Source: Flavobacterium tegetincola DSM 22377 (GTDB lineage: Bacteria > Bacteroidota > Bacteroidia > Flavobacteriales > Flavobacteriaceae). Taken from it: 64,000 bases of DNA. A model generated the notes under the pieces. That model was not told the DNA's origin. It saw only the letters and a list, made by a program, of their open reading frames with translations, and did not search any database. Each line of letters starts with the position of its first letter. Position 1 is the first letter of the stretch. Location: the NCBI RefSeq assembly GCF_000425485.1, contig NZ_KE384384.1:268037-332036 (forward strand), given 5' to 3'. The position numbers were made by a program, and so were the translations under genes. Below, piece by piece: positions 27,733-35,032 of this stretch.

Positions 27733-28533
27733 TTAACGGGTTAACAACAAATAAGTGGTGGTTGCCAAACTTAAAAGTGTGACAATCGTTCCCAAAGATT
27801 GGATTCCTGTAGTTCCCGTTCCCCACGATTTCTGCGCAAGTGGCTTGACGTATATGTAATCGTTGGGTTGCAAATAATAGAACGGCGACTCCATTGCTTT
27901 TCTGTCTGTCAAATCAATGTCATGCATTTCCGTTCCGTACGGATATTGCCTGATGATGGTTACATTTTTTCGATCGCCAATAATGGTTATGTCTCCCGCG
28001 TTTGCAATTGCTTCCAATACTGTTACGCGTTCTTGGTACATCGTTTTGGTTCCTGGCGCACCAATTTCGCCGTTAATGGTAAATCGCAATCCTGCCATTT
28101 TTACCGTCACAAATATATTTGCTTCCTTATTAAAATAATTTTCCAGCAATTCTTTTTCAATTTTCAATCGCACCTCGTCCAGCGTAAAACCCATAATGTT
28201 GATTTCTCCAATTATAGGAATACGGATGTTCCCGTGGCTGTCTACCGTAAAGCCGTCGTAATAGGTGTCTTGTTCTCTTCGCAATTGATTTCCGTTCGAA
28301 GCGCCTAGCGTGTTGCTTGGATTAAAAATAGCCACTAACGCTGGGTCGATGGCTTTTATATTTAAGGAAATGATGTCGTTGGTTTGCAAACGGTATTCTG
28401 GAGTCAGTACCGGTTTTAGCATTTTTTCAGCCCCTTGACTGGTGTCTTGCAGATAAATCAATTGTTTTCGAGATACACACGAAGTAAGCATTACAGCAAT
28501 TATGCAAAGTATTCCGATCCTTTCCAATCTCAT
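27733..28533 (-). CDS. wza: Wza-type polysaccharide export lipoprotein
   Basis: A 266-residue protein with a lipoprotein signal ending LTSC (Cys19), a polysaccharide export (Poly_export) domain (EYRLQTNDIISLNI), and an SLBB domain (FTINGEIGAPGTKTMYQERVTVLEAIANAGD). A hydrophobic segment closes the C-terminus (TIVTLLSLATTTYLLL). It would form the outer-membrane pore through which the polysaccharide leaves. It is shorter than E. coli Wza, as usual in this phylum. A TAnnTTTG box just upstream suggests this is where the export and capsule transcript begins. Confidence 0.93.
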   Translation of the reverse strand: MRLERIGILCIIAVMLTSCVSRKQLIYLQDTSQGAEKMLKPVLTPEYRLQTNDIISLNIKAIDPALVAIFNPSNTLGASNGNQLRREQDTYYDGFTVDSHGNIRIPIIGEINIMGFTLDEVRLKIEKELLENYFNKEANIFVTVKMAGLRFTINGEIGAPGTKTMYQERVTVLEAIANAGDITIIGDRKNVTIIRQYPYGTEMHDIDLTDRKAMESPFYYLQPNDYIYVKPLAQKSWGTGTTGIQSLGTIVTLLSLATTTYLLLTR

Positions 28534-28551
28534 TTGAAACTATTTATAGAA

Positions 28552-28559
28552 CAAATATA
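28552..28559 (-). promoter_or_regulatory. Candidate -7 promoter box for wza
   Basis: The minus strand reads TATATTTG, matching TAnnTTTG, 18 bp upstream of the wza ATG. No good -33 TTTG is apparent. It is the only such box I noticed in the 63 bp between recR and wza and probably drives the start of the polysaccharide operon. Confidence 0.42.
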
Positions 28560-28596
28560 ACTTTTCATTTAGAACTATGAAATTTGACGGCATTAA

Positions 28597-29217
28597 TTAA
28601 TTGTTTTTAAATGCATTTTCAAACGGAACGCGATGTACAATACTTCTACCTAAGGTTACTTCATCTGCATATTCAAGTTCATCTCCCACGGCAATTCCTC
28701 GTGCAATAGTGGAAATGGTCAAACCCGGATTTTTAATTTGCTTGAAAATATAAAAATTGGTTGTATCGCCTTCCATTGTAGAGCTTAGCGCTAAAATCAT
28801 TTCGTTTACCGCGCCTGAATTTACTTTTTCTATCAGCGACGTAATTTTCAATTGACTTGGTCCCACTCCATCGATGGGCGAGATTTTGCCCCCTAAAACG
28901 TGGTAAATTCCTTTGAACTGTCCGGTGTTTTCAATTGCCATTACATCACGAACGTCTTCTACGACACATATCAATTGATGGTTGCGGCTTGGATTGGCAC
29001 AAATTTCACAAATGATTTCATCTGAAATATTGTGGCAATTGTCGCATAATTTGATATCCGTACGCATCTGACTCAAGGCTTGCGTTAAAAAACCAGTGCG
29101 TTCTTCGGGTTGTTTTAATAAATGTAACACTAAACGCAACGCCGTTCGCTTGCCAATTCCAGGCAATTGAGCCATTTCATTGACTGCTTTTTCTAAAAGT
29201 TTTGATGAAAATTCCAT
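28597..29217 (-). CDS. recR: Recombination mediator protein RecR
   Basis: The 206-residue protein has the RecR order. A helix-hairpin-helix ([17 protein letters not shown]) comes first, then a four-cysteine zinc finger (CDNCHN...CEICANP). The Toprim core ([14 protein letters not shown], then [16 protein letters not shown]) and a C-terminal Walker-B-like segment follow. With RecF and RecO it loads RecA at gapped DNA. A TTG nine bases upstream is in frame, but the ATG at 29217 ([10 protein letters not shown]) matches the family start. A TAnnTTTG box ends 6 nt before this ATG, so its mRNA may be leaderless. Confidence 0.96.
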   Translation of the reverse strand: MEFSSKLLEKAVNEMAQLPGIGKRTALRLVLHLLKQPEERTGFLTQALSQMRTDIKLCDNCHNISDEIICEICANPSRNHQLICVVEDVRDVMAIENTGQFKGIYHVLGGKISPIDGVGPSQLKITSLIEKVNSGAVNEMILALSSTMEGDTTNFYIFKQIKNPGLTISTIARGIAVGDELEYADEVTLGRSIVHRVPFENAFKNN

Positions 29218-29223
29218 AGAGGA

Positions 29224-29231
29224 CAAAGGTA
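29224..29231 (-). promoter_or_regulatory. Candidate -7 promoter box directly before recR
   Basis: The minus strand reads TACCTTTG, an exact TAnnTTTG match, and only TCCTCT separates it from the recR ATG. A start site 5-7 nt after the box would fall at or beside the ATG. Confidence 0.45.
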
Positions 29232-29252
29232 AGGAAAAAGTGTTTAGTTTTT

Positions 29253-29605
29253 GGATGGAAGTTGGGAGGTGGAAGTTGGGAGGTTGGAGGTTATCGGTTA
29301 TCGGTTATCGGTTGTGGGTTGTAAGTTGGAGGTTATAGGTTATTAGGTGGGAGGTTAAAAGTTGAGAGTTGGAGGTAGGGGTTGTGGGTTGTAAGTTGTA
29401 AGTTGTAGGTTATAGGTTATCGGTTGTGGGTTGTAAGTTGGAGGTTGTAGGTTATAGGTTATTAGGTTATTAGGTTGGAGGTTAAAAGTTGAGAGTTGTA
29501 GGTTATAGGTTGTAAGTTATTAGGTGGGAGGTTAAAAGTTGGGAGTTGTAGGTTATAGGTGGGAGGTGGGAGGTTATTAGGTTGGAGGTTGTGGGTTTTG
29601 GTATT
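29253..29605. repeat. Degenerate 7-bp repeat array (GGTTRTN units), copy A
   Basis: The plus strand is built of units such as GGTTATC, GGTTGTG, GGTTGTA, AGTTGGA and GGTTATT in nearly continuous 7-base phase, with local shifts from single-base slips. Longer blocks (GGTTGTGGGTTGTAAGTTGG) recur inside the array. Short open frames on either strand are a by-product of the repeat and have no gene-like features. The array fills the divergent gap between recR and the symporter gene. Confidence 0.85.
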
Positions 29606-29654
29606 TGCACTTTGAAAATTTTTAGCTACTTTGGCGGTTAAATTCAACTGCTGC

Positions 29655-31157
29655 ATGACTCCGACTTTTATTCTTACTTTGATTGCTGTTTATTTTGGTG
29701 TATTATTTTTGATATCGCACTTTGTGAGCAAGAAAGATGGCGGTAATGCGGCGTTCTTTAGTGCTAATAAAAATGCCAAATGGTATCTTGTGGCTTTTGG
29801 GATGATTGGGACGGCCTTATCCGGCGTTACTTTTATTTCTGTTCCGGGGCAAGTGGGGTCGCCTGATGTTCAGTTTAAATATTTCCAATTTGTATTGGGA
29901 AATGCCATCGGCTTTTTATTGATTGCAAGCGTATTGCTGCCTTTGTATTACCGGATGAATTTGACTTCCATTTACGGGTATATCGAAAAGCGTTTGGGTA
30001 CTGTTTCTTATAAAACCGCTGCTACGATTTTCTTAATTAGTCGCACCATTGGTTCTGCAGCCCGATTGTATCTCGTGGTTTTGGTTTTGCAACGTTATGT
30101 ATTTGATGCTTTTGGCGTGCCATTTTGGTTTACCGTATTGGGTTCTTTGGCACTTATATTTTCTTATACTTACAGAGGCGGACTTAAAACAATTATCATC
30201 ACGGATACGTTGCAAACGTTATTCTTAGTTTCTTCGGTTATTTTTACGATTTATTTCATTTGCTCTAGTTTAGATTATTCGTTTTTCGAAGCTTTTGACG
30301 CAGTGAAAAGTAGTAGCTATTCTAAAATCTTTTTCTATGAAGACGCATTGAAAAGTAACTTTTTTGTCAAGCAAATTCTAGGTGGTATTTTTGTAACTCT
30401 TGCCATGGTCGGCCTCGATCAAGATTTGATGCAGAAAAATTTGAGCTGTGCGACCATTGGCGAAGCACAGAAAAACATGTACGTTTTTACAGGAATTTTC
30501 GTTTTGATCAACTTGTTTTTCTTGAGTGTGGGTGCATTGCTTTACATTTATGCAGAGAAAAACGGGATTTCCATACCGCTGGATGCCGTGACTGGACAAC
30601 CTAGAACCGACTTGTTGTTTCCCGAAATTGCATTCAATCATCTCACTTTAATTCCAGCGATTGTGTTTTTATTGGGTCTTACCGCAGCTACTTTTGCTAC
30701 AACAGATTCGGCATTAACCGCTTTGACTACTTCCTTTTGTGTAGATTTCTTGCACATGGACAAACAAACCGAACCTGACAATGGAAAAGCTGTTCGCACC
30801 AGACATTTGGTACACATTGGATTTTCACTGTTGATGTTTGGTGTTATCATGGTTATTTTTTGGATGAACAGCGACTCGGTGGTGAGTTTAATATTTAAAA
30901 TCGCGGCATTTACTTACGGTCCACTTCTCGGACTTTATGCTTTTGGACTTTTTGTAAAAACCAAAACCGTAAAAAACAATTGGGTGCCATTGGTCTGCAT
31001 TTTGGCTCCAGCCATTACTTTTTTAATGAGCACGTATTCTGCTGAATTGTTTGGCAACTATCAATTTGCCGAAGAATTGATTATCATCAATGGTGGATTG
31101 ACCTTCTTGGGGTTGTTGTTGATTTCAAAGCCTGCAGTGGAGGGTACGAGGTTTTAA
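29655..31157 (+). CDS. Sodium:solute symporter (SSS family)
   Basis: The protein is about 500 residues with some 13 membrane helices and belongs to the sodium:solute symporter family. Family features include the early FGMIGTALSGVTFISVPGQ segment in the first helices and GLTAATFATTDSALTALTTS in helix 8, the Na+-site region. The ATG at 29655 gives MTPTFILTLIAV, directly entering the first helix. An in-frame TTG upstream (29631) is a less likely start. The substrate cannot be read from sequence; in this phylum such transporters carry sugars, sialic acid, amino acids or others. It stands alone between two repeat arrays. Confidence 0.88.
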   Translation: MTPTFILTLIAVYFGVLFLISHFVSKKDGGNAAFFSANKNAKWYLVAFGMIGTALSGVTFISVPGQVGSPDVQFKYFQFVLGNAIGFLLIASVLLPLYYRMNLTSIYGYIEKRLGTVSYKTAATIFLISRTIGSAARLYLVVLVLQRYVFDAFGVPFWFTVLGSLALIFSYTYRGGLKTIIITDTLQTLFLVSSVIFTIYFICSSLDYSFFEAFDAVKSSSYSKIFFYEDALKSNFFVKQILGGIFVTLAMVGLDQDLMQKNLSCATIGEAQKNMYVFTGIFVLINLFFLSVGALLYIYAEKNGISIPLDAVTGQPRTDLLFPEIAFNHLTLIPAIVFLLGLTAATFATTDSALTALTTSFCVDFLHMDKQTEPDNGKAVRTRHLVHIGFSLLMFGVIMVIFWMNSDSVVSLIFKIAAFTYGPLLGLYAFGLFVKTKTVKNNWVPLVCILAPAITFLMSTYSAELFGNYQFAEELIIINGGLTFLGLLLISKPAVEGTRF

Positions 31158-31500
31158 GGGTTTTTTTTCGGTTGTGGGTTTTATGTTGTCGGTTGTCGGT
31201 TGTCGGTTTTGAGCATTGGAGTGGAATGTGATTCTTTTTTGAACTAGATGATTTATATTTTTGGGATTGTTGTTGGTTTTAGAGTTGTCGGTTTTATGTT
31301 GTCGGTTGTAAGTTGTCGGTTGTCGGTTGTCGGTTTTGAGCATTGGAGTGGAATGTGAATCTTTTTTGAACTAGACGAGTGATGTTTTTGGGATTGTTGT
31401 TGTTTTTAGAGTTGTAGGTTTTATGTTGTCGGTTGTAAGTTGTCGGTTGTCGGTTGTCGGTTGTCGGTTTTGAGCATTGGAGTGGAATGTGTTTGAATTA
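31158..31500. repeat. Nested repeats: GGTTGTC heptamers within a 127-134 bp tandem unit, copy B
   Basis: The block GAGCATTGGAGTGGAATGTG occurs at 31211, 31338 and 31472, spaced 127 and 134 bp. Each copy is preceded by two to four GGTTGTC heptamers. The first two copies are also followed by a shared stretch with CTTTTTTGAACTAGA and GGGATTGTTGTT. So a 7-bp repeat sits within a larger tandem duplication, with the heptamer count differing between copies. Confidence 0.85.
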
Positions 31501-31709
31501 CATGATTGTATTTCAGATGAATGCGCTTGGGGAAACGTCGTTTCTAACTATTTACCTCTTTTGAGTTACCATTTGCACCTTGAATGAATTCTAAGCATTC
31601 TCTAATTACTATAACTCATATATTAAGCAACTCTTAAGCATATAATTACACCACAAATCAGTTATATTGCGTTCTTTGTACTAGAAATTAATTACAAAAT
31701 CTACTGCAT
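31501..31709 (+). promoter_or_regulatory. Upstream region of the thioredoxin-ApbE cassette
   Basis: No gene is seen. TTAAGCA occurs at 31623-31629 and again at 31634-31640, an exact direct repeat spaced 11 bp, close to one helical turn. This could be an operator half-site pair. A weak -7 like GTTCTTTG lies at 31671-31678, two mismatches from TAnnTTTG. Confidence 0.35.
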
Positions 31710-32141
31710 ATGAAAGCGTTAGTCCTTCTCCTCTTTTTTATAATCCCAATTCAATGGGAACCTAGTTTTGAGCATGCAAAAGTGTTAGCGAAAGAAAAGA
31801 ATGAATTGATTCTACTTAATTTTTCGGGTTCGGATTGGTGCGTGCCTTGCATCGGTCTTCGTAAAGAATTCTTGGAATCCGAAGCGTTTACTGCCTTTGC
31901 CAATGAAAATTTAATTCTGGTCAATGCTGATTTTCCGCGAAGAAAGAAAAATAGTCCCGCTACGGAACAACTCAAACGTAATGAAGCGCTGGCGGAACTT
32001 TACAACCCAAATGGCGTTTTTCCGCTTACGTTGTTGCTCACTTCGGATGGAAAAGTTGTAACGTCTTGGGATGGAAAACCAAAAGTTTCGGTTGAACAGT
32101 GGATTGCAGAAATTCAAACGTTCTGTCAGGCAAACAAGTAA
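31710..32141 (+). CDS. Thioredoxin-like secreted protein (WCVPC)
   Basis: A 143-residue thioredoxin-fold protein with the redox motif WCVPC at 43-47 in NFSGSDWCVPCIGLRKEFL. The cis-Pro region is at GVFPLTLLLTSDGKV. The first 14 residues are hydrophobic (MKALVLLLFFIIPI) and look like a signal peptide, so it should work in the periplasm. It resembles DsbD-gamma/YbbN-like thioredoxins that reduce or protect cysteines in exported proteins. It heads a four-gene cassette with ApbE, DUF4266 and DUF3570; the DUF4266 partner ends in a Cys-Gly-Cys tail that could be its substrate. It is in the same reading frame as ApbE, separated by TAA and two codons. Confidence 0.85.
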   Translation: MKALVLLLFFIIPIQWEPSFEHAKVLAKEKNELILLNFSGSDWCVPCIGLRKEFLESEAFTAFANENLILVNADFPRRKKNSPATEQLKRNEALAELYNPNGVFPLTLLLTSDGKVVTSWDGKPKVSVEQWIAEIQTFCQANK

Positions 32142-32147
32142 AGCGGT

Positions 32148-33071
32148 ATGCAAAAGTTTTCAACTTCACTTCAATTAATGGGTAACAGGTTCACCATCAC
32201 AGTGGTGAGTAGCGATCCTGATTTTGCGGAAACGCAGATTCAAATTGCCATAACAGAAATCCAACGCATTGAAGCGCTTTTTACCACTTATAATTCTAAT
32301 AGTCAGACTGCATTGATCAATGAAAATGCTGGAATTCAGCCTGTAAAAGTAGACCGAGAAGTTTTTGATTTGATACATAGGAGTTTGCACATTTCTAAGA
32401 TTACGCAAGGTGCATTTGATATTTCTTACGGGAGTATTGATAAAAGTCTTTGGAATTTTGACAAAACCATGACGACACTTCCGAGTACAGAAGAAGCCTT
32501 AAAAATGGTTCATTTGATCGATTACACGAACATCATTTTGAACTCTGAAAACCAAACTGTTTTTCTAAAAGAAAAAGGAATGCGCATCGGATTTGGTGGT
32601 ATTGGAAAAGGATATGCTGCTGAAATGGCAAAAAAACTGTTACTAAATAACGGCGTCCAAAATGGTATTATCAATGCGAGTGGCGACTTGACCGCCTGGG
32701 GATTTCAACCCAACGGAAAACCGTGGACTATAGGAATTGCCAATCCCAACCTTCCTGAAAATGCTTTTTCTTATTTGGAAATTTCCAATAAAGCCATTGC
32801 TACTTCTGGGAATTATGAAAAATTTGTCACCATCAAAGGTAAAAAATATTCGCACACTATTGACCCAAAAACGGGGTTACCGATTACAGGAATTAAAAGC
32901 GTAACGGTCATTAGCAACAATGCTGAATTTGCCGATGCAATGGCCACACCAATTGCTGTTATGGGAATTGAAAACGGCTTGTATTTAGTGGACCAACTGC
33001 CCGACTTATACTGCATCATCATTGACGATTTTAATACCATTTACACTTCAAAAAACATTCACCTCTCATGA
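32148..33071 (+). CDS. apbE: FAD:protein FMN transferase (ApbE)
   Basis: The 307-residue protein has the ApbE fold motifs FGGIGKGYAAE (149-159), INASGDLTAWG, HTIDPKTGLP (236-245) and FADAMATPIAV (261-271), the last near the Mg site. ApbE moves FMN from FAD to a Thr or Ser of target proteins outside the cytoplasm. Unusually, no signal peptide is present: it begins MQKFSTSLQLMGN, where a mature enzyme would begin. The only in-frame upstream sequence is a stop (32139-32141) of the thioredoxin gene. Either export uses another route, the start is lost, or the enzyme acts in the cytoplasm. Its stop overlaps the DUF4266 start. Confidence 0.93.
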   Translation: MQKFSTSLQLMGNRFTITVVSSDPDFAETQIQIAITEIQRIEALFTTYNSNSQTALINENAGIQPVKVDREVFDLIHRSLHISKITQGAFDISYGSIDKSLWNFDKTMTTLPSTEEALKMVHLIDYTNIILNSENQTVFLKEKGMRIGFGGIGKGYAAEMAKKLLLNNGVQNGIINASGDLTAWGFQPNGKPWTIGIANPNLPENAFSYLEISNKAIATSGNYEKFVTIKGKKYSHTIDPKTGLPITGIKSVTVISNNAEFADAMATPIAVMGIENGLYLVDQLPDLYCIIIDDFNTIYTSKNIHLS

Positions 33072-33298
33072 AAAACATTTTAAAAAATAGCGTCATCGGA
33101 GTATCCTTATTTCTTTTAGGACTCACCTTTACCTCTTGCGAAGCGGTCAAACCGTATCAAAAAAGTAAAATTAACGATTCGGAAATGATCTTGTCCAACC
33201 GAAAAATACAGAAAACAGAGAATAGTTTTCAAACCTACCGCGAAGGTGCTTCTGGAGCAAATGGCGGAAAAACAGGTGGTGGATGTGGTTGCAATTAA
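33068..33298 (+). CDS. DUF4266 mini-lipoprotein, candidate ApbE substrate
   Basis: A 76-residue lipoprotein: signal segment to LTFTSC with Cys24 as the lipid site, then a short linker with YQKSKINDSEM, then YREGASGANGG and a GGGCGCN end (Cys73, Cys75). This matches what I recall of DUF4266. The EGASGAN stretch resembles the D-x-x-(S/T)-G-A-(T/S) motif that ApbE modifies, with Ser62 as acceptor, though Glu replaces Asp and Asn replaces Thr/Ser. The start overlaps the apbE stop by 4 bp, showing tight coupling. A flavinylated, thiol-tailed periplasmic peptide is an inference; no function is proven by sequence. Confidence 0.8.
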   Translation: MKNILKNSVIGVSLFLLGLTFTSCEAVKPYQKSKINDSEMILSNRKIQKTENSFQTYREGASGANGGKTGGGCGCN

Positions 33299-33313
33299 TT
33301 TGAAACAGAAAAG

Positions 33314-34495
33314 ATGAAACGAATACTTATTACTGGATTGGCGCTCCTTGGATTACTCCAACTTTCCGCTCAAGTTACCCCTAAAGATTCCTCTGCTTAC
33401 AAAAGTACGAAGTTGAAAGTAGATGAAATCAATTTGGTTTCGAGTTATTATCGACAAGACGGAAATAATTCTTCTGTGACTGGCGGAATTGGAACTGAAA
33501 AATTAACGGATATTTCCAACACGCTTGACGTTCGGTTGATTAAATACGATAAAGCGGGAATTAAGCACAATTGGGATTTGGAAGTCGGCATTGATCATTA
33601 CAGTTCCGCTTCTTCTGACATGATTGATTTGCAAGCCAATTCGTCCGCATCGTCCGCTGATAATCGCTTTTATCCGTCTGTGACTTATGCGCGTGAAAAT
33701 GAAGCAAAAGGTCAAACCTTATCTTTTGGATTGTCCTCCTCTTTGGAGTACGACTACCAGTCTTTTGGCGGCACGATTGGGTTTGCCAAACAAACTAAAA
33801 ATAGAAACGGAGAATTTACTGCAAAATTCCAGACGTATCTAGATCAAGTGAAACTGATTTTGCCCACTGAATTGCGCTCCAGTTCGGACTCAAATGGCAC
33901 GGAAGGTCGAAACACATTTGCAGGTTCTTTAGGTTATTCACAAATCATCAATAAGAATTTCCAAGTTCAATTCATGGTTGATTTGGTGCAACAAAATGGC
34001 TATTTAAGTTTGCCCTTCCACCGCGTATATTTTACAGACGGAACGGTGCATCAAGAAAATTTGCCTGACAGCCGTTTTAAGATTCCGGTTTCCGTACGAG
34101 GGAGTTATTTCTTGGGAGATAACGTGATTGTAAGAGGTTATTACCGCTACTATTCGGACAATTGGGATTTGACCGCACATACTTTTGATCTAGAAGTACC
34201 CGTTAAAATCTCTCCTTTTATGTCGATCAGTCCGTTCTATCGTTACTACAGTCAGCAAGGTACCACCTATTTTAAAGGTTACGAAGAGCACACTGCCGCT
34301 TCTGAATTTTATACCAGCAATTATGACTTGTCTACATTCAACAGTCACTTTTTCGGTGCGGGAATTAAATTCACACCCTTAAACGGCGTTTTCGGAGTCA
34401 AACACCTCAACACGTTAGAAGTACGCTACGGTCATTATGATCGAAGTACGAATTTAAATTCTAATATTATTAGTGTGAATTTGAAGTATAGGTAG
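33314..34495 (+). CDS. DUF3570 outer-membrane beta-barrel protein
   Basis: A 393-residue protein with a signal peptide (MKRILITGLALLGLLQLSAQ) and many alternating-pattern strands rich in aromatic residues. It ends in SVNLKYR, typical of an outer-membrane barrel. The order Trx, ApbE, DUF4266, DUF3570 matches a cassette I recall from many Gram-negative genomes. DUF3570 may form the surface or pore part of an extracytoplasmic redox system. It begins 15 bp after the DUF4266 gene. The family call is from sequence recollection; the function is unknown. Confidence 0.82.
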   Translation: MKRILITGLALLGLLQLSAQVTPKDSSAYKSTKLKVDEINLVSSYYRQDGNNSSVTGGIGTEKLTDISNTLDVRLIKYDKAGIKHNWDLEVGIDHYSSASSDMIDLQANSSASSADNRFYPSVTYARENEAKGQTLSFGLSSSLEYDYQSFGGTIGFAKQTKNRNGEFTAKFQTYLDQVKLILPTELRSSSDSNGTEGRNTFAGSLGYSQIINKNFQVQFMVDLVQQNGYLSLPFHRVYFTDGTVHQENLPDSRFKIPVSVRGSYFLGDNVIVRGYYRYYSDNWDLTAHTFDLEVPVKISPFMSISPFYRYYSQQGTTYFKGYEEHTAASEFYTSNYDLSTFNSHFFGAGIKFTPLNGVFGVKHLNTLEVRYGHYDRSTNLNSNIISVNLKYR

Positions 34496-34496
34496 G

Positions 34497-34720
34497 TTGG
34501 AGGTTATAGGTTATGGGTTATAGGTTATAGGTTATGGGTTGTGGGTTGTAGGTTATGGATTATGGGTTGTGGGTTATGGGTTATAGGTTATGGGTTATGG
34601 GTTGTAAGTTTTAGGTTGTGGGTTGTGGGTTGTGGGTTATGGGTTATAGGTTATAGGTTATAGGTTATAGGTTATGGGTTATGGGTTATGGGTTGTAGGT
34701 TTATGGTAATGTCTGCCGAT
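34497..34720. repeat. Perfect-phase 7-bp repeat array (GGTTATA/GGTTATG units), copy C
   Basis: Starting just after the DUF3570 stop, the plus strand reads about 28 units of GGTTRTR (GGTTATA, GGTTATG, GGTTGTG, GGTTGTA) with only a few off-pattern units such as GATTATG and AGTTTTA. This is the cleanest of the three arrays. The strand and unit sense match those at 29.3 and 31.2 kb. Confidence 0.9.
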
Positions 34721-34837
34721 GGGGAGGAAGTTGGGAGATTGGAGGTTATAGGTTGTAGATTATGCGTTTATGTTTATAGGTTGTTGGTTGTGGTTCATGG
34801 GTTGTAGGTTATGTGTTTATGGTAATGTCTGCCGATG
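34699..34837. repeat. 23-bp direct repeat spaced 116 bp
   Basis: An exact 23-base block beginning GTTTATGGTAATG and ending TGCCGATG occurs at 34699-34721 and 34815-34837. GGTTRTR-like units lie between. It looks like a tandem duplication comparable to the 127-134 bp unit at 31.2 kb. Confidence 0.75.
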
Positions 34838-34843
34838 AAAAAA

Positions 34844-34870
34844 AGTTTAAAGTTTAAAGTTTAAAGTTTT
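34844..34870. repeat. Short heptamer run AGTTTAA x3
   Basis: Three exact AGTTTAA units and a partial fourth. The period is again 7 bp although the unit differs from the neighbouring arrays. A T/C-rich tract of CTTTCTATCTCTTT type follows to about 34970. Confidence 0.75.
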
Positions 34871-35020
34871 AGATTGTTCGTGAAAGTTTAAACGAGTCAA
34901 AGATCTTTTCCGCTTTACTTTCTATCTCTTTACCCTTCTGTCTTTCTATCTCTCTGTCTCTCCAACTGCTGCTCAGTCATAAAAAAGGTTAAAGCGCAGG
35001 CTTTTATAAAATGAATTATA

Positions 35021-35028
35021 TATCTTTG
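35021..35028 (+). promoter_or_regulatory. Candidate -7 promoter box for the copper island
   Basis: TATCTTTG matches TAnnTTTG and ends 4 bases before the first ATG (35033) and 13 bases before the second in-frame ATG (35042). The transcript would be leaderless or nearly so. It lies at the head of the copper-gene run. Confidence 0.42.
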
Positions 35029-35032
35029 CTTT

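Noticed and set aside
27799..28308. A 169-residue open frame on the plus strand
   Set aside because: It lies opposite wza, which has clear family motifs and a lipoprotein signal; the plus-strand translation has no recognisable features.
29631..29654. Upstream TTG start for the symporter
   Set aside because: The ATG at 29655 leads directly into the first membrane helix, and the eight extra residues have no family likeness.
29462..29656. A 64-residue Asn/Pro/Thr-rich open frame on the minus strand
   Set aside because: It is produced by the 7-bp repeat (TATAACC, CTCCAACC read in three frames) and has no start context or conserved sequence.
31125..31343. A 72-residue minus-strand open frame rich in Asp, Asn and Arg
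   Set aside because: It is again translated GGTTGTC repeat DNA (TDNRQPT units), not a gene.
34497..34720. A telomere-like terminal repeat
   Set aside because: The units resemble telomere repeats only by chance. The array lies between ordinary chromosomal genes, with no sign of a replicon end.
29253..34870. CRISPR array
   Set aside because: Units are 7 bp or 116-134 bp with no constant 24-40-bp repeat and unique-spacer alternation, and no cas genes are nearby.
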